Assembly (NCBI GenBank): GCA_003140705.1
Contig: PLKU01000285.1
Span: 159-6,572, forward strand
DNA length: 6,414 bases
Source: Acidobacteriaceae bacterium
GTDB taxonomy: Bacteria; Acidobacteriota; Terriglobia; Terriglobales; Acidobacteriaceae
Direction of reading: 5' to 3'
Shown: positions 1 through 6,414 of the stretch, one piece after another
Numbering within the stretch: the stretch's first letter is position 1
Layout of the letters: each line of letters begins with the position of its first letter
Notes under the pieces: generated by a model
What the model was told of the DNA's origin: nothing
The model's database searches: none
What the model saw: the letters and a program-made list of their open reading frames with translations, nothing else
Made by a program: the position numbers and the translations under genes

Positions 1-173
1 GGCGGGGGGCCAAACCGGGCCCCGGGGGCGAGGGAGCGAATCGATCTGGATTTAGGAGGAAATGGGCCAAAGTCCGGATCCGCCAAACCTTAGGTATGTT
101 CGGGGCTTCGTGAACAGTAACGCGAGTGGTTCGGGGTTGGTTTTGCGGAACGAAAGCAGCTTACATTGAAGGC

Positions 174-2591
174 ATGAGGTTCACAGGTTCCCCAACTTTT
201 CCTGAATGGCCGCGGCGCTGGCTGGCGGCTGCGCTGGCTGCGCTGATGATGGTTGCTCCGGTCGGCGGGCAGAGCGCCGAAAGCTCATCGAATCCGTCCA
301 GTTCGTCTGGAAAGACTAGCGGCTCCACAGGCTCGAAGACCACGACAAGCGAGAAGTCGACCAAGCCGGGTACTGCGGGCAAGAAGACGGCAAGCAGAGC
401 AACTGCTTCGCGACATAGCGTGCGGAGCGCGGCGGGACGAAGAAGTGCCCGGGGCAGGGCGGCAAGGATCAAGCTTGCATTTGTGGCTTCGACCGAGCTG
501 CGGCCTATGGCGCAACAACTTGCAACAATGCGCACGCCGGCGGCTTACGCGGGGGTGGAGAAATACGCGCACACGCATGATGGCGAGGCAGCCTCAGCCG
601 CGTACCTGGCACTGGGGCATGCCTTTTTGCTGGACAAGCGCTTCGCCGAGGCGGAGGGCAACTTCAAGCAGGCTCGCCAGGCAGGCGATGTGCTCGCCGA
701 TTACGCGGAGTTTCTGGGCGCGGAGGCTAATCACGAATCGGGGAATGACAACGGCGCCGAAGCGCTACTGCGCGGGTTCGCAGGGCGATACCCGGACAGC
801 ATCTTCTCCCTCCAGGCTCCCGAGCTGGAGGCCACGGTGATGCTGGGCATGGGCAACGCGTCGGGTGCTCAGCAGGTGCTGACGCAGGCAGCGGGAACAG
901 CTGCGGCTGGGCGTTCCGGCTTCCAAATCGCGCAGGGTCAGGTGGCAATGGCGCAAGGGCAGGCGCAGGAGGCGCAGCGGATTTTCAAGAAGGTGCTGCT
1001 GGCCCACCCATTGGGCTCTGACGCACAGATTGCGCGGGCGAAGCTGACGGCGATGGGCGCAGAGGGGACGCTGACCTCCGCCGAGTTGCGGAGCCTGGGC
1101 GATGCGTATTACAACGCCGGCAAATATGAGTTGGCTGCCGAGCAGTATCGGAGCCTGGCACGCCTGTCGGGGCTGGACGCGGATGCGCGTAACGGATTCG
1201 CGGTGGCTGAGGCGGCGTGCGATCTGAAGCTGAAACTTTTGAGCACTGCGCAGGTGGAAGCGCTGGCGGACACGAATGACGAAGATGGCGCGCGGCGCTT
1301 GTATCTGTTGATGGAGCTGGCGCGTAATCGAAATGACCTGGACGACCAGAAGAAGATCGTGGAGCAGATGGAGTCACGCGTTCCGCGGAGCCAATGGCTG
1401 GCGGAGGCGTTGTTTTCAAGTGCCAACATGTACATGCTCCGCCGCGACTATCCAGTGGCGGTGAGCTACTACAGCTACCTGGCAACGCACTTCCCTGAGA
1501 ATACAAACGCAGCTGCCGCACATTGGCGGGCGGGATGGTTGAGCTATCGGCAGGGGCTCTTCGCAGACGCATCGCGGATGTTCGACGAGCAGATACGGCT
1601 TTATCCCGGTGCAAAGGAGACCGTGTCGGCCATTTATTGGCGAGGACGGCTCTATGAGATGCTTGATCACAAGCCTGCCAATGCCGCAGCCAACTATCGC
1701 ACACTGATCCGCGCGTACCAGCACTTCTTTTATGCGCAGATGGCCCGGCAACGCCTGGCAGCGCTGGGGAATGCGCAGCCGGCGCCGCAACCGCAACTCG
1801 ATAGCTTGCAAGCGGCGCCGGTTCCCGCACTGCAGGAGAGCTTTCCCGAGGACAGCCCGCATCTGGCCAAGGCTCGGCTGCTGGCCAACGCTGGACTGAA
1901 CGACTACATTGGCCAGGAGATTGCCGCTGATCCGGATTCCTCATCGTGGAGCGCGCTGGCCGAGGCACAGATCTACTCTTCTTACGGCGAGACCTACCGC
2001 GCGATGCGTTCGTTGAAGCGGGCTTTGCCTTATGCCGCCACGGCCTCAATCAAGTCAATTCCTCTGGTTTACTGGCGGATCCTGTTTCCTGAACCCTGGT
2101 GGGAAACGATCAAGGCGGAGTCGGCCAGGAACAGTCTTGATCCCTACCTGGTGGCTTCGCTGATTCGCCAGGAATCAGAATTCGACCCGACGGTTGTCTC
2201 CTATGCCAATGCTTACGGGCTGATGCAATTGCTTCCGGTGGTGGGCAAAGCGATGGCCAAGGAAGAGGGAATCAGCCATTTCGAAACGTTCCAACTGCTC
2301 GACCCGTCGATGAATATTCGGCTCGGAACGCGCTACCTGCGGCAGATGCTGGATAAGTTTGGCGGAGTGCAGGAGTATGCGCTGGCGGCCTACAATGCAG
2401 GGGATTCGCGCGTGGTGGACTGGCAGTCCGCCGGTCCGTATAGCGGGATGGACGAGTTTGTAGAGTCGATCCCATTTACGCAGACCCGGGATTACGTTGA
2501 GGCGATTCTGCGCAACGAAGAAACCTACAGAGCCATTGACGGGATTGCGGGTTCGCAAGCAAAGGCGGCTGTGGCTGGGCATGGGCAATGA
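174..2591 (+). CDS. Secreted soluble lytic murein transglycosylase (Slt70-like, SLT domain, TPR-like superhelix)
   Basis: Predicted to cleave the MurNAc-GlcNAc bond of peptidoglycan in the periplasm, giving 1,6-anhydro-MurNAc ends (known family activity). With the ATG at 174 the protein has 805 residues. Residues 1-35 form a signal peptide (RRW, hydrophobic stretch 17-30, likely cleavage after GQSA). Residues 36-100 are a Ser/Thr/Lys/Arg-rich low-complexity linker. Residues 110-600 are helical TPR-like repeats and include the Slt-type YWRGR (488-492) and HFFYAQ (517-522) motifs. The catalytic SLT domain spans about 642-790: RQES with catalytic Glu667, GLMQ (682-685), AYNAG (739-743) and FVESIPF (762-768). 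An upstream in-frame GTG at 126 would add 16 residues before the signal peptide. The ATG is preferred because it puts the signal peptide at the N-terminus, although no strong Shine-Dalgarno precedes it. The double Arg is only weakly Tat-like. The family is certain; the exact start is less so. Confidence 0.92.
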   Translation: MRFTGSPTFPEWPRRWLAAALAALMMVAPVGGQSAESSSNPSSSSGKTSGSTGSKTTTSEKSTKPGTAGKKTASRATASRHSVRSAAGRRSARGRAARIKLAFVASTELRPMAQQLATMRTPAAYAGVEKYAHTHDGEAASAAYLALGHAFLLDKRFAEAEGNFKQARQAGDVLADYAEFLGAEANHESGNDNGAEALLRGFAGRYPDSIFSLQAPELEATVMLGMGNASGAQQVLTQAAGTAAAGRSGFQIAQGQVAMAQGQAQEAQRIFKKVLLAHPLGSDAQIARAKLTAMGAEGTLTSAELRSLGDAYYNAGKYELAAEQYRSLARLSGLDADARNGFAVAEAACDLKLKLLSTAQVEALADTNDEDGARRLYLLMELARNRNDLDDQKKIVEQMESRVPRSQWLAEALFSSANMYMLRRDYPVAVSYYSYLATHFPENTNAAAAHWRAGWLSYRQGLFADASRMFDEQIRLYPGAKETVSAIYWRGRLYEMLDHKPANAAANYRTLIRAYQHFFYAQMARQRLAALGNAQPAPQPQLDSLQAAPVPALQESFPEDSPHLAKARLLANAGLNDYIGQEIAADPDSSSWSALAEAQIYSSYGETYRAMRSLKRALPYAATASIKSIPLVYWRILFPEPWWETIKAESARNSLDPYLVASLIRQESEFDPTVVSYANAYGLMQLLPVVGKAMAKEEGISHFETFQLLDPSMNIRLGTRYLRQMLDKFGGVQEYALAAYNAGDSRVVDWQSAGPYSGMDEFVESIPFTQTRDYVEAILRNEETYRAIDGIAGSQAKAAVAGHGQ

Positions 2592-2604
2592 AGGTGCGTT
2601 GTGC

Positions 2605-2620
2605 AACGGGGAATCCCGTT
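2605..2620. other. Short perfect hairpin downstream of the transglycosylase gene
   Basis: AACGGG and CCCGTT form a perfect 6-bp stem with a GAAT loop, 13 bases after the transglycosylase stop codon. No T-tract follows, so it is not a classical intrinsic terminator. It could stabilise the mRNA 3' end or help termination, but it could also be chance. Confidence 0.3.
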
Positions 2621-2722
2621 GAATACTCCCCACGGTCGATTGTGGTTGACGGCGAAGACCCTGAGCGGACACACTGATTTCGTCCTGAGGGCTCCTGCCT
2701 CTGGAATGACTTTCGCAGCCTG

Positions 2723-2739
2723 CTGTTGTTCGACAACAG
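2723..2739. other. 7-bp inverted repeat (CTGTTGT-TCG-ACAACAG)
   Basis: Perfect 7-bp arms flank a TCG centre, 61 bases upstream of the zinc-ribbon gene start. It resembles an operator-type dyad. The CTGT...ACAG ends recall an E. coli LexA box, but the spacing is 9 rather than 8 bases, so it does not match that consensus. No -10/-35 pair is convincing beside it. Confidence 0.3.
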
Positions 2740-2790
2740 AGCCAGCCTGAGCATCGGACGCGGCTCGGTTACATCACCCGTCGTAGACTT

Positions 2791-2795
2791 GGAGG
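2791..2795 (+). promoter_or_regulatory. Ribosome binding site of the zinc-ribbon gene
   Basis: GGAGG lies 5 bases before the ATG at 2801. This fixes the start there rather than at the in-frame TTG at 2726, which has no such site and lies inside the inverted repeat. Confidence 0.7.
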
Positions 2796-2800
2796 GCAGG

Positions 2801-3064
2801 ATGTCAGCCGACTTGCAATTCCTCGAAGAGTGGATTCCCGAAAAAATGGACCCTGGAACGGTTTTCGTGCTTGAGAACCAGGCAAAGCTGGGTCATGCGC
2901 AAAACCCGTTTGTGGCTGTCATGTCGTGTCCGCGCTGCGGGACGTTGGGGCTGATCACGCGCCATCAACTATGCGGGGGCGAGCCGATGATTTGCGGCGG
3001 CGACGCTTGCTCAGCAGAGTACAAGCTGGACGGCGAGAACATCTGTTTTCGAAAGGTTCAGTAG
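2801..3064 (+). CDS. Small cysteine-rich protein, putative zinc ribbon, function unknown
   Basis: An 87-residue cytoplasmic protein (no signal peptide or membrane segment) that I cannot assign to a named family. The N-terminal half (1-40) is acidic to neutral and lacks cysteine. The C-terminal half has six Cys: C43-P-R-C46-G, C58, C65, C70 and C82. A C43-x2-C46 knuckle paired with C65-x4-C70 is the likely zinc site, as in zinc-ribbon or rubredoxin-like proteins; C58 and C82 could be alternatives. The start is set by GGAGG five bases upstream of the ATG. It lies 209 bases after the transglycosylase and 175 before tRNA-Leu, so it is probably a single-gene unit. A real gene is likely because of the ribosome site and ordered Cys spacing. 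Possible roles are nucleic-acid or protein binding, but nothing here shows which. Confidence 0.75.
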   Translation: MSADLQFLEEWIPEKMDPGTVFVLENQAKLGHAQNPFVAVMSCPRCGTLGLITRHQLCGGEPMICGGDACSAEYKLDGENICFRKVQ

Positions 3065-3211
3065 CGACTTTTCATTCAGGCTTTAGCTTGGAGCGGCTCA
3101 TCCGCGGAAGCATGCCGTCAAGGGGCGCGTCCGCCCAGACTGGCAGATGTGGGTTGGCGGATGAAATGCGGATGGGCGGTCAAGAAGCAATGTCTTCACC
3201 TGCTCAGGTAC

Positions 3212-3217
3212 CATAAT
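3212..3217 (+). promoter_or_regulatory. Possible -10 element of tRNA-Leu
   Basis: CATAAT (5 of 6 to TATAAT) lies 22 bases before the tRNA, which would place the transcription start near 3224 and give a leader of about 16 nucleotides. No good -35 hexamer is seen at 16-18 bases, so the call is weak. Confidence 0.3.
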
Positions 3218-3239
3218 GCGTAGAGTCGGTTCGTCCGAA

Positions 3240-3326
3240 GCCCGGATGGCGAAATTGGCAGACGCAGCGGACTTAAAATCCGCAGGCCGCAAGGCCGTGG
3301 GGGTTCAAGTCCCCCTCTGGGCACCA
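3240..3326 (+). tRNA. tRNA-Leu (anticodon UAA)
   Basis: Complete class II tRNA of 87 nucleotides including an encoded CCA. The acceptor GCCCGGA (3240-3246) pairs with TCTGGGC (3316-3322) with one G-U. The anticodon stem GCGGA/TCCGC (3267-3271/3279-3283) encloses loop CTTAAAA, with anticodon TAA at 3274-3276, reading UUA (and UUG by wobble). The long variable arm is GGCC-GCAA-GGCC, with a GNRA tetraloop. The T-arm is GGGGG-TTCAAGT-CCCCC. The discriminator is A3323, as expected for leucine, followed by CCA 3324-3326. I see no repeat of its 3' end elsewhere in the window, so there is no sign of an element integrated here. Confidence 0.97.
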
Positions 3327-3452
3327 ATATTAAATCTTAAAAGCCTCCACAATGTCCTCGTGCCAGCAATCGCGCAACGCTCGAATACGCGGCGCTTCCG
3401 GCCACTGCGCAAGCCGGGATAGTGAGTCTCATCGTCCTCACCATTTCCTAGA

Positions 3453-4049
3453 TCAGTTGCTTCCAGCATTCGAAACGGCGAACCTGCGTGGGAAGGCGTG
3501 CTTTCGAAAAAGGAAAACAATCAAACCTAGAACACCTGTAGCGAAAAGGGTCAAGGTTGCCGGCTCGGGGGTGGGGGTCAATTGCCCGGCAGAGTACGAT
3601 TCCATTTCAGAGTTGCCCCAACTAAAACCGCTAGTGGAACCGCCGTAACATGGCTCAGCCGTTGTGCAGATACTGCCGCCCGCGTAGCCGACGAGGGTAT
3701 CCACCGGTAAGGCAATTTCGACGTCAAAGAAGGCGTCTTGCGGGGTTCTCCACGACTCGTTGATTTCGACAAACGCGTTGGGCCGAGCGCCTTGCACGTC
3801 CGAAAACGTGCTTGGGGTCGTTGAGCCAGGTTCCCCTGCGAAACTCAGGTTGATTGCTTCAACGGCTCCAGTGGTGGTGTCGATTGTGATGGTGCCAGAT
3901 GCCGTGCCATCCGGTTGTTGAGCCTGAGGAGGTTGGTAGACGGTGGTCAGGGAAAACACTGTCACTTGGTCAGCGTATCCATGAGGAGCCAACAGAAGAA
4001 CAGCCGACACAACGGCCGTTAGGAGGACAGGAAACCGCACGCTTTCCAT
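3453..4049 (-). CDS. PEP-CTERM sorting domain protein, small exported
   Basis: A 198-residue exported protein. Residues 1-26 are a signal peptide (hydrophobic 7-21, cleavage after GYA). The mature part is rich in Thr, Ser, Gly and Gln and probably beta-structured, with two cysteines (C128, C134) close enough to form a disulfide. The C-terminus has the PEP-CTERM signal: P161-E162-P163, a hydrophobic helix at about 166-181, then RKH (182-184). Known for the family: exosortase processes such proteins at the PEP motif for delivery to the cell surface or matrix. A basic tail of 14 residues follows RKH, longer than usual. No exosortase gene is present, which is normal because one enzyme serves many scattered substrates. 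The mature domain is not recognised, so its function is unknown. A weak GAGAGG lies 11 bases before the start codon. It is transcribed divergently from the sugar porter and ends 126 bases from tRNA-Leu. Confidence 0.9.
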   Translation of the reverse strand: MESVRFPVLLTAVVSAVLLLAPHGYADQVTVFSLTTVYQPPQAQQPDGTASGTITIDTTTGAVEAINLSFAGEPGSTTPSTFSDVQGARPNAFVEINESWRTPQDAFFDVEIALPVDTLVGYAGGSICTTAEPCYGGSTSGFSWGNSEMESYSAGQLTPTPEPATLTLFATGVLGLIVFLFRKHAFPRRFAVSNAGSN

Positions 4050-4080
4050 TGGGATCGCGACCTCTCATTCGCTTGCGGGA

Positions 4081-4110
4081 ATTATAGACACGAGACGGCC
4101 GCTAAGTCGA
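4081..4110 (-). promoter_or_regulatory. Sigma70-type promoter for the PEP-CTERM gene
   Basis: Read on the minus strand, a perfect TATAAT occupies 4086-4081. TCGACT (4 of 6 to TTGACA) occupies 4110-4105, with an 18-base spacer. The predicted start is near 4074, giving a 5' leader of about 25 bases before the ATG at 4049. Confidence 0.5.
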
Positions 4111-4280
4111 AGTGTTTTTATGCACACCTGGCCTCTTAAATATGTTCACTTGTTCAGGCATTGCTTCTGCCGCTTTCTGGTTCTGGCGCCACTTTGAATT
4201 GGAACTGCTAGGATCGCAAGTGATTCAGGAATACGGACTGATCAAACGGAAGCAGGAGAGGGGAAAGGTATCCCACCGTT

Positions 4281-6095
4281 ATGATGGCGACTGCAAATGG
4301 TTCTGGTCGAGCGCCTGAATATGCCGATTCCGCTGCGACGCGGAGATACAACGTTTTCCTGCTGCTGGTGGCGGGGCTCGGCGGTCTGCTTTATGGGATC
4401 GACGTGGGCATTATTGGCGGCGCGCTGCCATACCTGGAGGCAACGTCAGGGCTGACGGCGGCGCAGCTTTCAGTGATTGTGGCAGCGGTGCTGCTGGGGA
4501 GCGTATTCTCCACACTGTTTGCAGGCCTGCTAGCCGACTGGATGGGCAGGAAACCGTTAATGATTCTGAGCGGCTCGTTGTTTGTTGTGAGCATTCCGGT
4601 CATTGCGCTTTCTCAAGGGTATGAGTTCTTGTTTCTGGGCCGTCTGTTGCAAGGGATCAGCGGAGGCCTGGTTGGCATCGTCGTCCCGCTGTATCTCGCA
4701 GAGTGCCTTGCCGCTTCAAATCGCGGGAAAGGGACGGCGGTTTTTCAATGGCTTTTGACGCTCGGCATTGTCGCCGCTGCGTTGGTGGGAATCTACTTCA
4801 GCTACAGAGTCGAGGCGGTGGCCAAGATCGGCGACGCAGCGACCCTGCTTCATGTCAAAGATCAGGCGTGGAGGTGGATTTTCTGGGTTTCGCTCCCTCC
4901 GGGTGCATTGTTTGTGCTGGGCAGCCTGTTTGTGACGGAGTCCCCACGTTGGCTTTTCAGGCGAGGGGAGAAAGAGCGTGCCCTTGCTGCGCTGTTACGC
5001 TCGCGGACATCTGAGCAGGCCGACATCGAGTTCAAGGAGATGGAAGCGACTGCACTGGTGGCGAAGGCCAAGCTAGAGCCAGGGCAGACAGTAAAGGATT
5101 CACTGCTGCGCAGGAAGTACGTCATCCCATTCTTGCTTGCGTGCGCGATTTTGTTCTGTAATCAGGCCACGGGTGTGAACTCCATCATTGGATACAACAC
5201 CAGCATTCTTCTGCAGAGCGGGCTCTCCGATCTAGCTGCGCATTGGGGCTATGTGATCTTCACGGTCGTGAATTTTCTGATGACCATGGTCGGCGTGACG
5301 CTTGTCGATCGCAAAGGGCGCAAGTTCCTGCTGGTGGTAGGCACAAGCGGAATTATTGTTTCGCTCATTTGCGTGGGCACCCTGTTTCTGAGAACCGAAA
5401 AGGCGAGCGTGGATGCGGGCAGTCAAGTTCAGAGCATGGTAGGCTCGAGTCAGGAGTTGGCGCTTCGGTTTGACCCGCCCGCAGCGAAGCAACTGCTGAC
5501 CGCGACAGGTTATGGTGGAAGCGCAATCAGCAGCGATCGGGCTTCTTTGACGATCATCTATTCCTATGGGGACTTCACAGCGGCCACCAACTTTGTTCGC
5601 TCAGACGAACCAGCGAGCGTTCCCGTCCGAGTGGACCGCGAAAGTTGCATTCCGGCCAATAGAGTTGAGGCATTCTTCAGAGATCCATTTGCCGATCTTG
5701 AGAGCGCACGGTCGGCGCCGCTAAGGATTGAGAAGGCCCTGATTGGCCAGGTGCCTGAGTCGAGCCATGGATGGCAGGTGGCGGTGGGGCTATACGCATT
5801 TGTGGCGTTTTTTGCGCTCGGTCCCGGCGTGTGCGTGTGGCTAGCGCTTTCAGAATTGATGCCCACGCGCATTCGGTCCAATGGCATGAGCATTGCGCTC
5901 GTGATCAACCAAATGGTTTCGACGACTGCTGCAGGGATCTTTTTGCCTTTCGTCAGCAAGCATGGGTATTCCGCAATCTTCTTCGCGTTCGCCGGCTTTA
6001 CAGTGGTTTACTTCCTCGTGGCGGCTTTCCTCCTGCCAGAGACAAAAGGGAAGACTCTTGAGGAGATTGAGGCGCATTTTGAGGCGCGGGGATAG
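4281..6095 (+). CDS. MFS sugar porter (XylE/GLUT-like), probable H+ symporter, with large TM9-TM10 insert
   Basis: Inner-membrane sugar porter, 604 residues against about 490 for XylE or GLUT1. Family signatures appear in order: TM1 YGID (D41) then GALPYLE; A-D-W-M-G-R-K loop 2-3 (85-91); GRLLQG with R121; PLYLAE; ESPRWL (220-225); D-R-K-G-R-K loop 8-9 (343-348); GPGVCVW with W520; and PETKG (586-590) followed by LEEIE. By eye D41 and R121 match XylE D27 and R133, which points to proton symport. Q156, Q295, N300 and W520 match XylE Q168, Q289, N294 and W392. Several substrate-site positions differ: N294 for Q288, G304 for Y298 and Q544 for W416. The substrate is therefore uncertain. Residues 371-497 form a long hydrophilic segment between TM9 and TM10, expected in the periplasm. 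GAAAGG lies 12 bases before the ATG; a second ATG at 4284 is an alternative start. No clear promoter is seen upstream. Confidence 0.92.
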   Translation: MMATANGSGRAPEYADSAATRRYNVFLLLVAGLGGLLYGIDVGIIGGALPYLEATSGLTAAQLSVIVAAVLLGSVFSTLFAGLLADWMGRKPLMILSGSLFVVSIPVIALSQGYEFLFLGRLLQGISGGLVGIVVPLYLAECLAASNRGKGTAVFQWLLTLGIVAAALVGIYFSYRVEAVAKIGDAATLLHVKDQAWRWIFWVSLPPGALFVLGSLFVTESPRWLFRRGEKERALAALLRSRTSEQADIEFKEMEATALVAKAKLEPGQTVKDSLLRRKYVIPFLLACAILFCNQATGVNSIIGYNTSILLQSGLSDLAAHWGYVIFTVVNFLMTMVGVTLVDRKGRKFLLVVGTSGIIVSLICVGTLFLRTEKASVDAGSQVQSMVGSSQELALRFDPPAAKQLLTATGYGGSAISSDRASLTIIYSYGDFTAATNFVRSDEPASVPVRVDRESCIPANRVEAFFRDPFADLESARSAPLRIEKALIGQVPESSHGWQVAVGLYAFVAFFALGPGVCVWLALSELMPTRIRSNGMSIALVINQMVSTTAAGIFLPFVSKHGYSAIFFAFAGFTVVYFLVAAFLLPETKGKTLEEIEAHFEARG

Positions 6096-6197
6096 CTGGA
6101 GGACCGGGGATGACAGGCCTGGCAAGACGCTTTCGTCAGCAAGATTGTAATTCGGAGCGCATCCGGGTGCCGCGAGCGAGCTGGCCAAAATCTTTGC

Positions 6198-6231
6198 TAC
6201 AATTGATTCACGGAACAGTGACAGTTTCGTG
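6198..6231 (+). promoter_or_regulatory. Dyad next to a -10-like hexamer
   Basis: CACGGAAC (6209-6216) and GTTTCGTG (6224-6231) pair over 8 bp with one G-U around a 7-base loop. TACAAT (6198-6203, 5 of 6 to TATAAT) lies just upstream, so the dyad would overlap a start site like an operator or form a 5' hairpin. No good -35 is found and no T-tract follows. It lies 113 bases after the sugar porter and 131 before tRNA-Asp, so which gene it would serve is unclear. Confidence 0.3.
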
Positions 6232-6362
6232 GTTTGCGGACGCTTGACAAGAGTTGAAGGGCGGCATTGAGTTTTAGCCGCGCGTGATGGAAGCAGGCGA
6301 GCGTGGGCATTAAAGATAGCTAGTAAATTCTGTGATTTGCGGAGATTCGCTGCAAAAGCAGA

Positions 6363-6414
<52 letters not shown>

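Noticed and set aside
1..93. Open frame from position 1 to the TAG at 91-93 as the 3' end of an upstream gene
   Set aside because: Only 30 codons, Gly/Pro-rich, with no motif. The other two forward frames also stay open for a while in this GC-rich stretch, so it cannot be distinguished from chance.
985..2049. Long minus-strand open frame of 354 codons
   Set aside because: It lies opposite the transglycosylase, is rich in Arg, Pro and Ser with no domain, and is a typical antisense shadow of a GC-rich gene.
2476..2754. Minus-strand 92-codon frame covering the gap after the transglycosylase
   Set aside because: It overlaps the catalytic-domain coding region and has no domain or good ribosome site.
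3398..3417. CCGGC/GCCGG hairpin as a terminator between tRNA-Leu and the PEP-CTERM gene
   Set aside because: The stem is only 5 bp with a 10-base loop, and no T-run follows closely on either strand.
4112..4318. Plus-strand 68-codon frame upstream of and overlapping the sugar porter
   Set aside because: It has no ribosome site at its start and overlaps the transporter start in another frame. Its composition looks non-coding.
6244..6249. Perfect TTGACA as a -35 for tRNA-Asp
   Set aside because: No -10-like hexamer lies at 16-18 bases (the best is TTGAGT), and the start would be about 80 bases before the tRNA.

Overview
This 6.4 kb window looks like a chromosomal housekeeping stretch from a GC-rich, Gram-negative soil or environmental bacterium. 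The mix of an Slt-type lytic transglycosylase, a PEP-CTERM surface protein, a small zinc-ribbon protein and a proton-coupled sugar porter fits Acidobacteria (Terriglobia). That placement is an impression from gene content and style, not a database result.

Layout, left to right. Positions 1-173 are a GC-rich leader with no recognised gene, holding a possible 35-codon leader ORF. Positions 174-2591 (+) encode an 805-residue secreted lytic transglycosylase with a basic Ser/Thr/Lys-rich linker, a helical TPR-like superhelix and a C-terminal catalytic SLT domain. Positions 2592-2800 are non-coding with two short hairpins. Positions 2801-3064 (+) encode an 87-residue cysteine-rich putative zinc-ribbon protein. 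Positions 3065-3239 hold no gene, but contain competing inverted repeats and a possible tRNA promoter. Positions 3240-3326 (+) are a complete tRNA-Leu(UAA). Positions 3327-3452 are non-coding. Positions 3453-4049 (-) encode a small PEP-CTERM protein with a good upstream promoter. Positions 4050-4280 are the divergent intergenic region. Positions 4281-6095 (+) encode a 604-residue sugar-porter-family MFS transporter with an unusual insertion of about 127 residues. Positions 6096-6362 are non-coding, with one strong dyad next to a -10-like hexamer. Positions 6363-6414 are the 5' part of tRNA-Asp(GUC), cut by the window edge.

The genes do not form one operon. Each has its own spacer and two tRNAs are interspersed. 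A loose common theme is the cell envelope: peptidoglycan remodelling, an exosortase-anchored surface protein and sugar uptake. No exosortase, mobile element, CRISPR array or phage gene is visible. I saw no convincing new multi-gene system. The most distinctive item is the sugar porter, which has a large predicted periplasmic insert and altered substrate-site residues.
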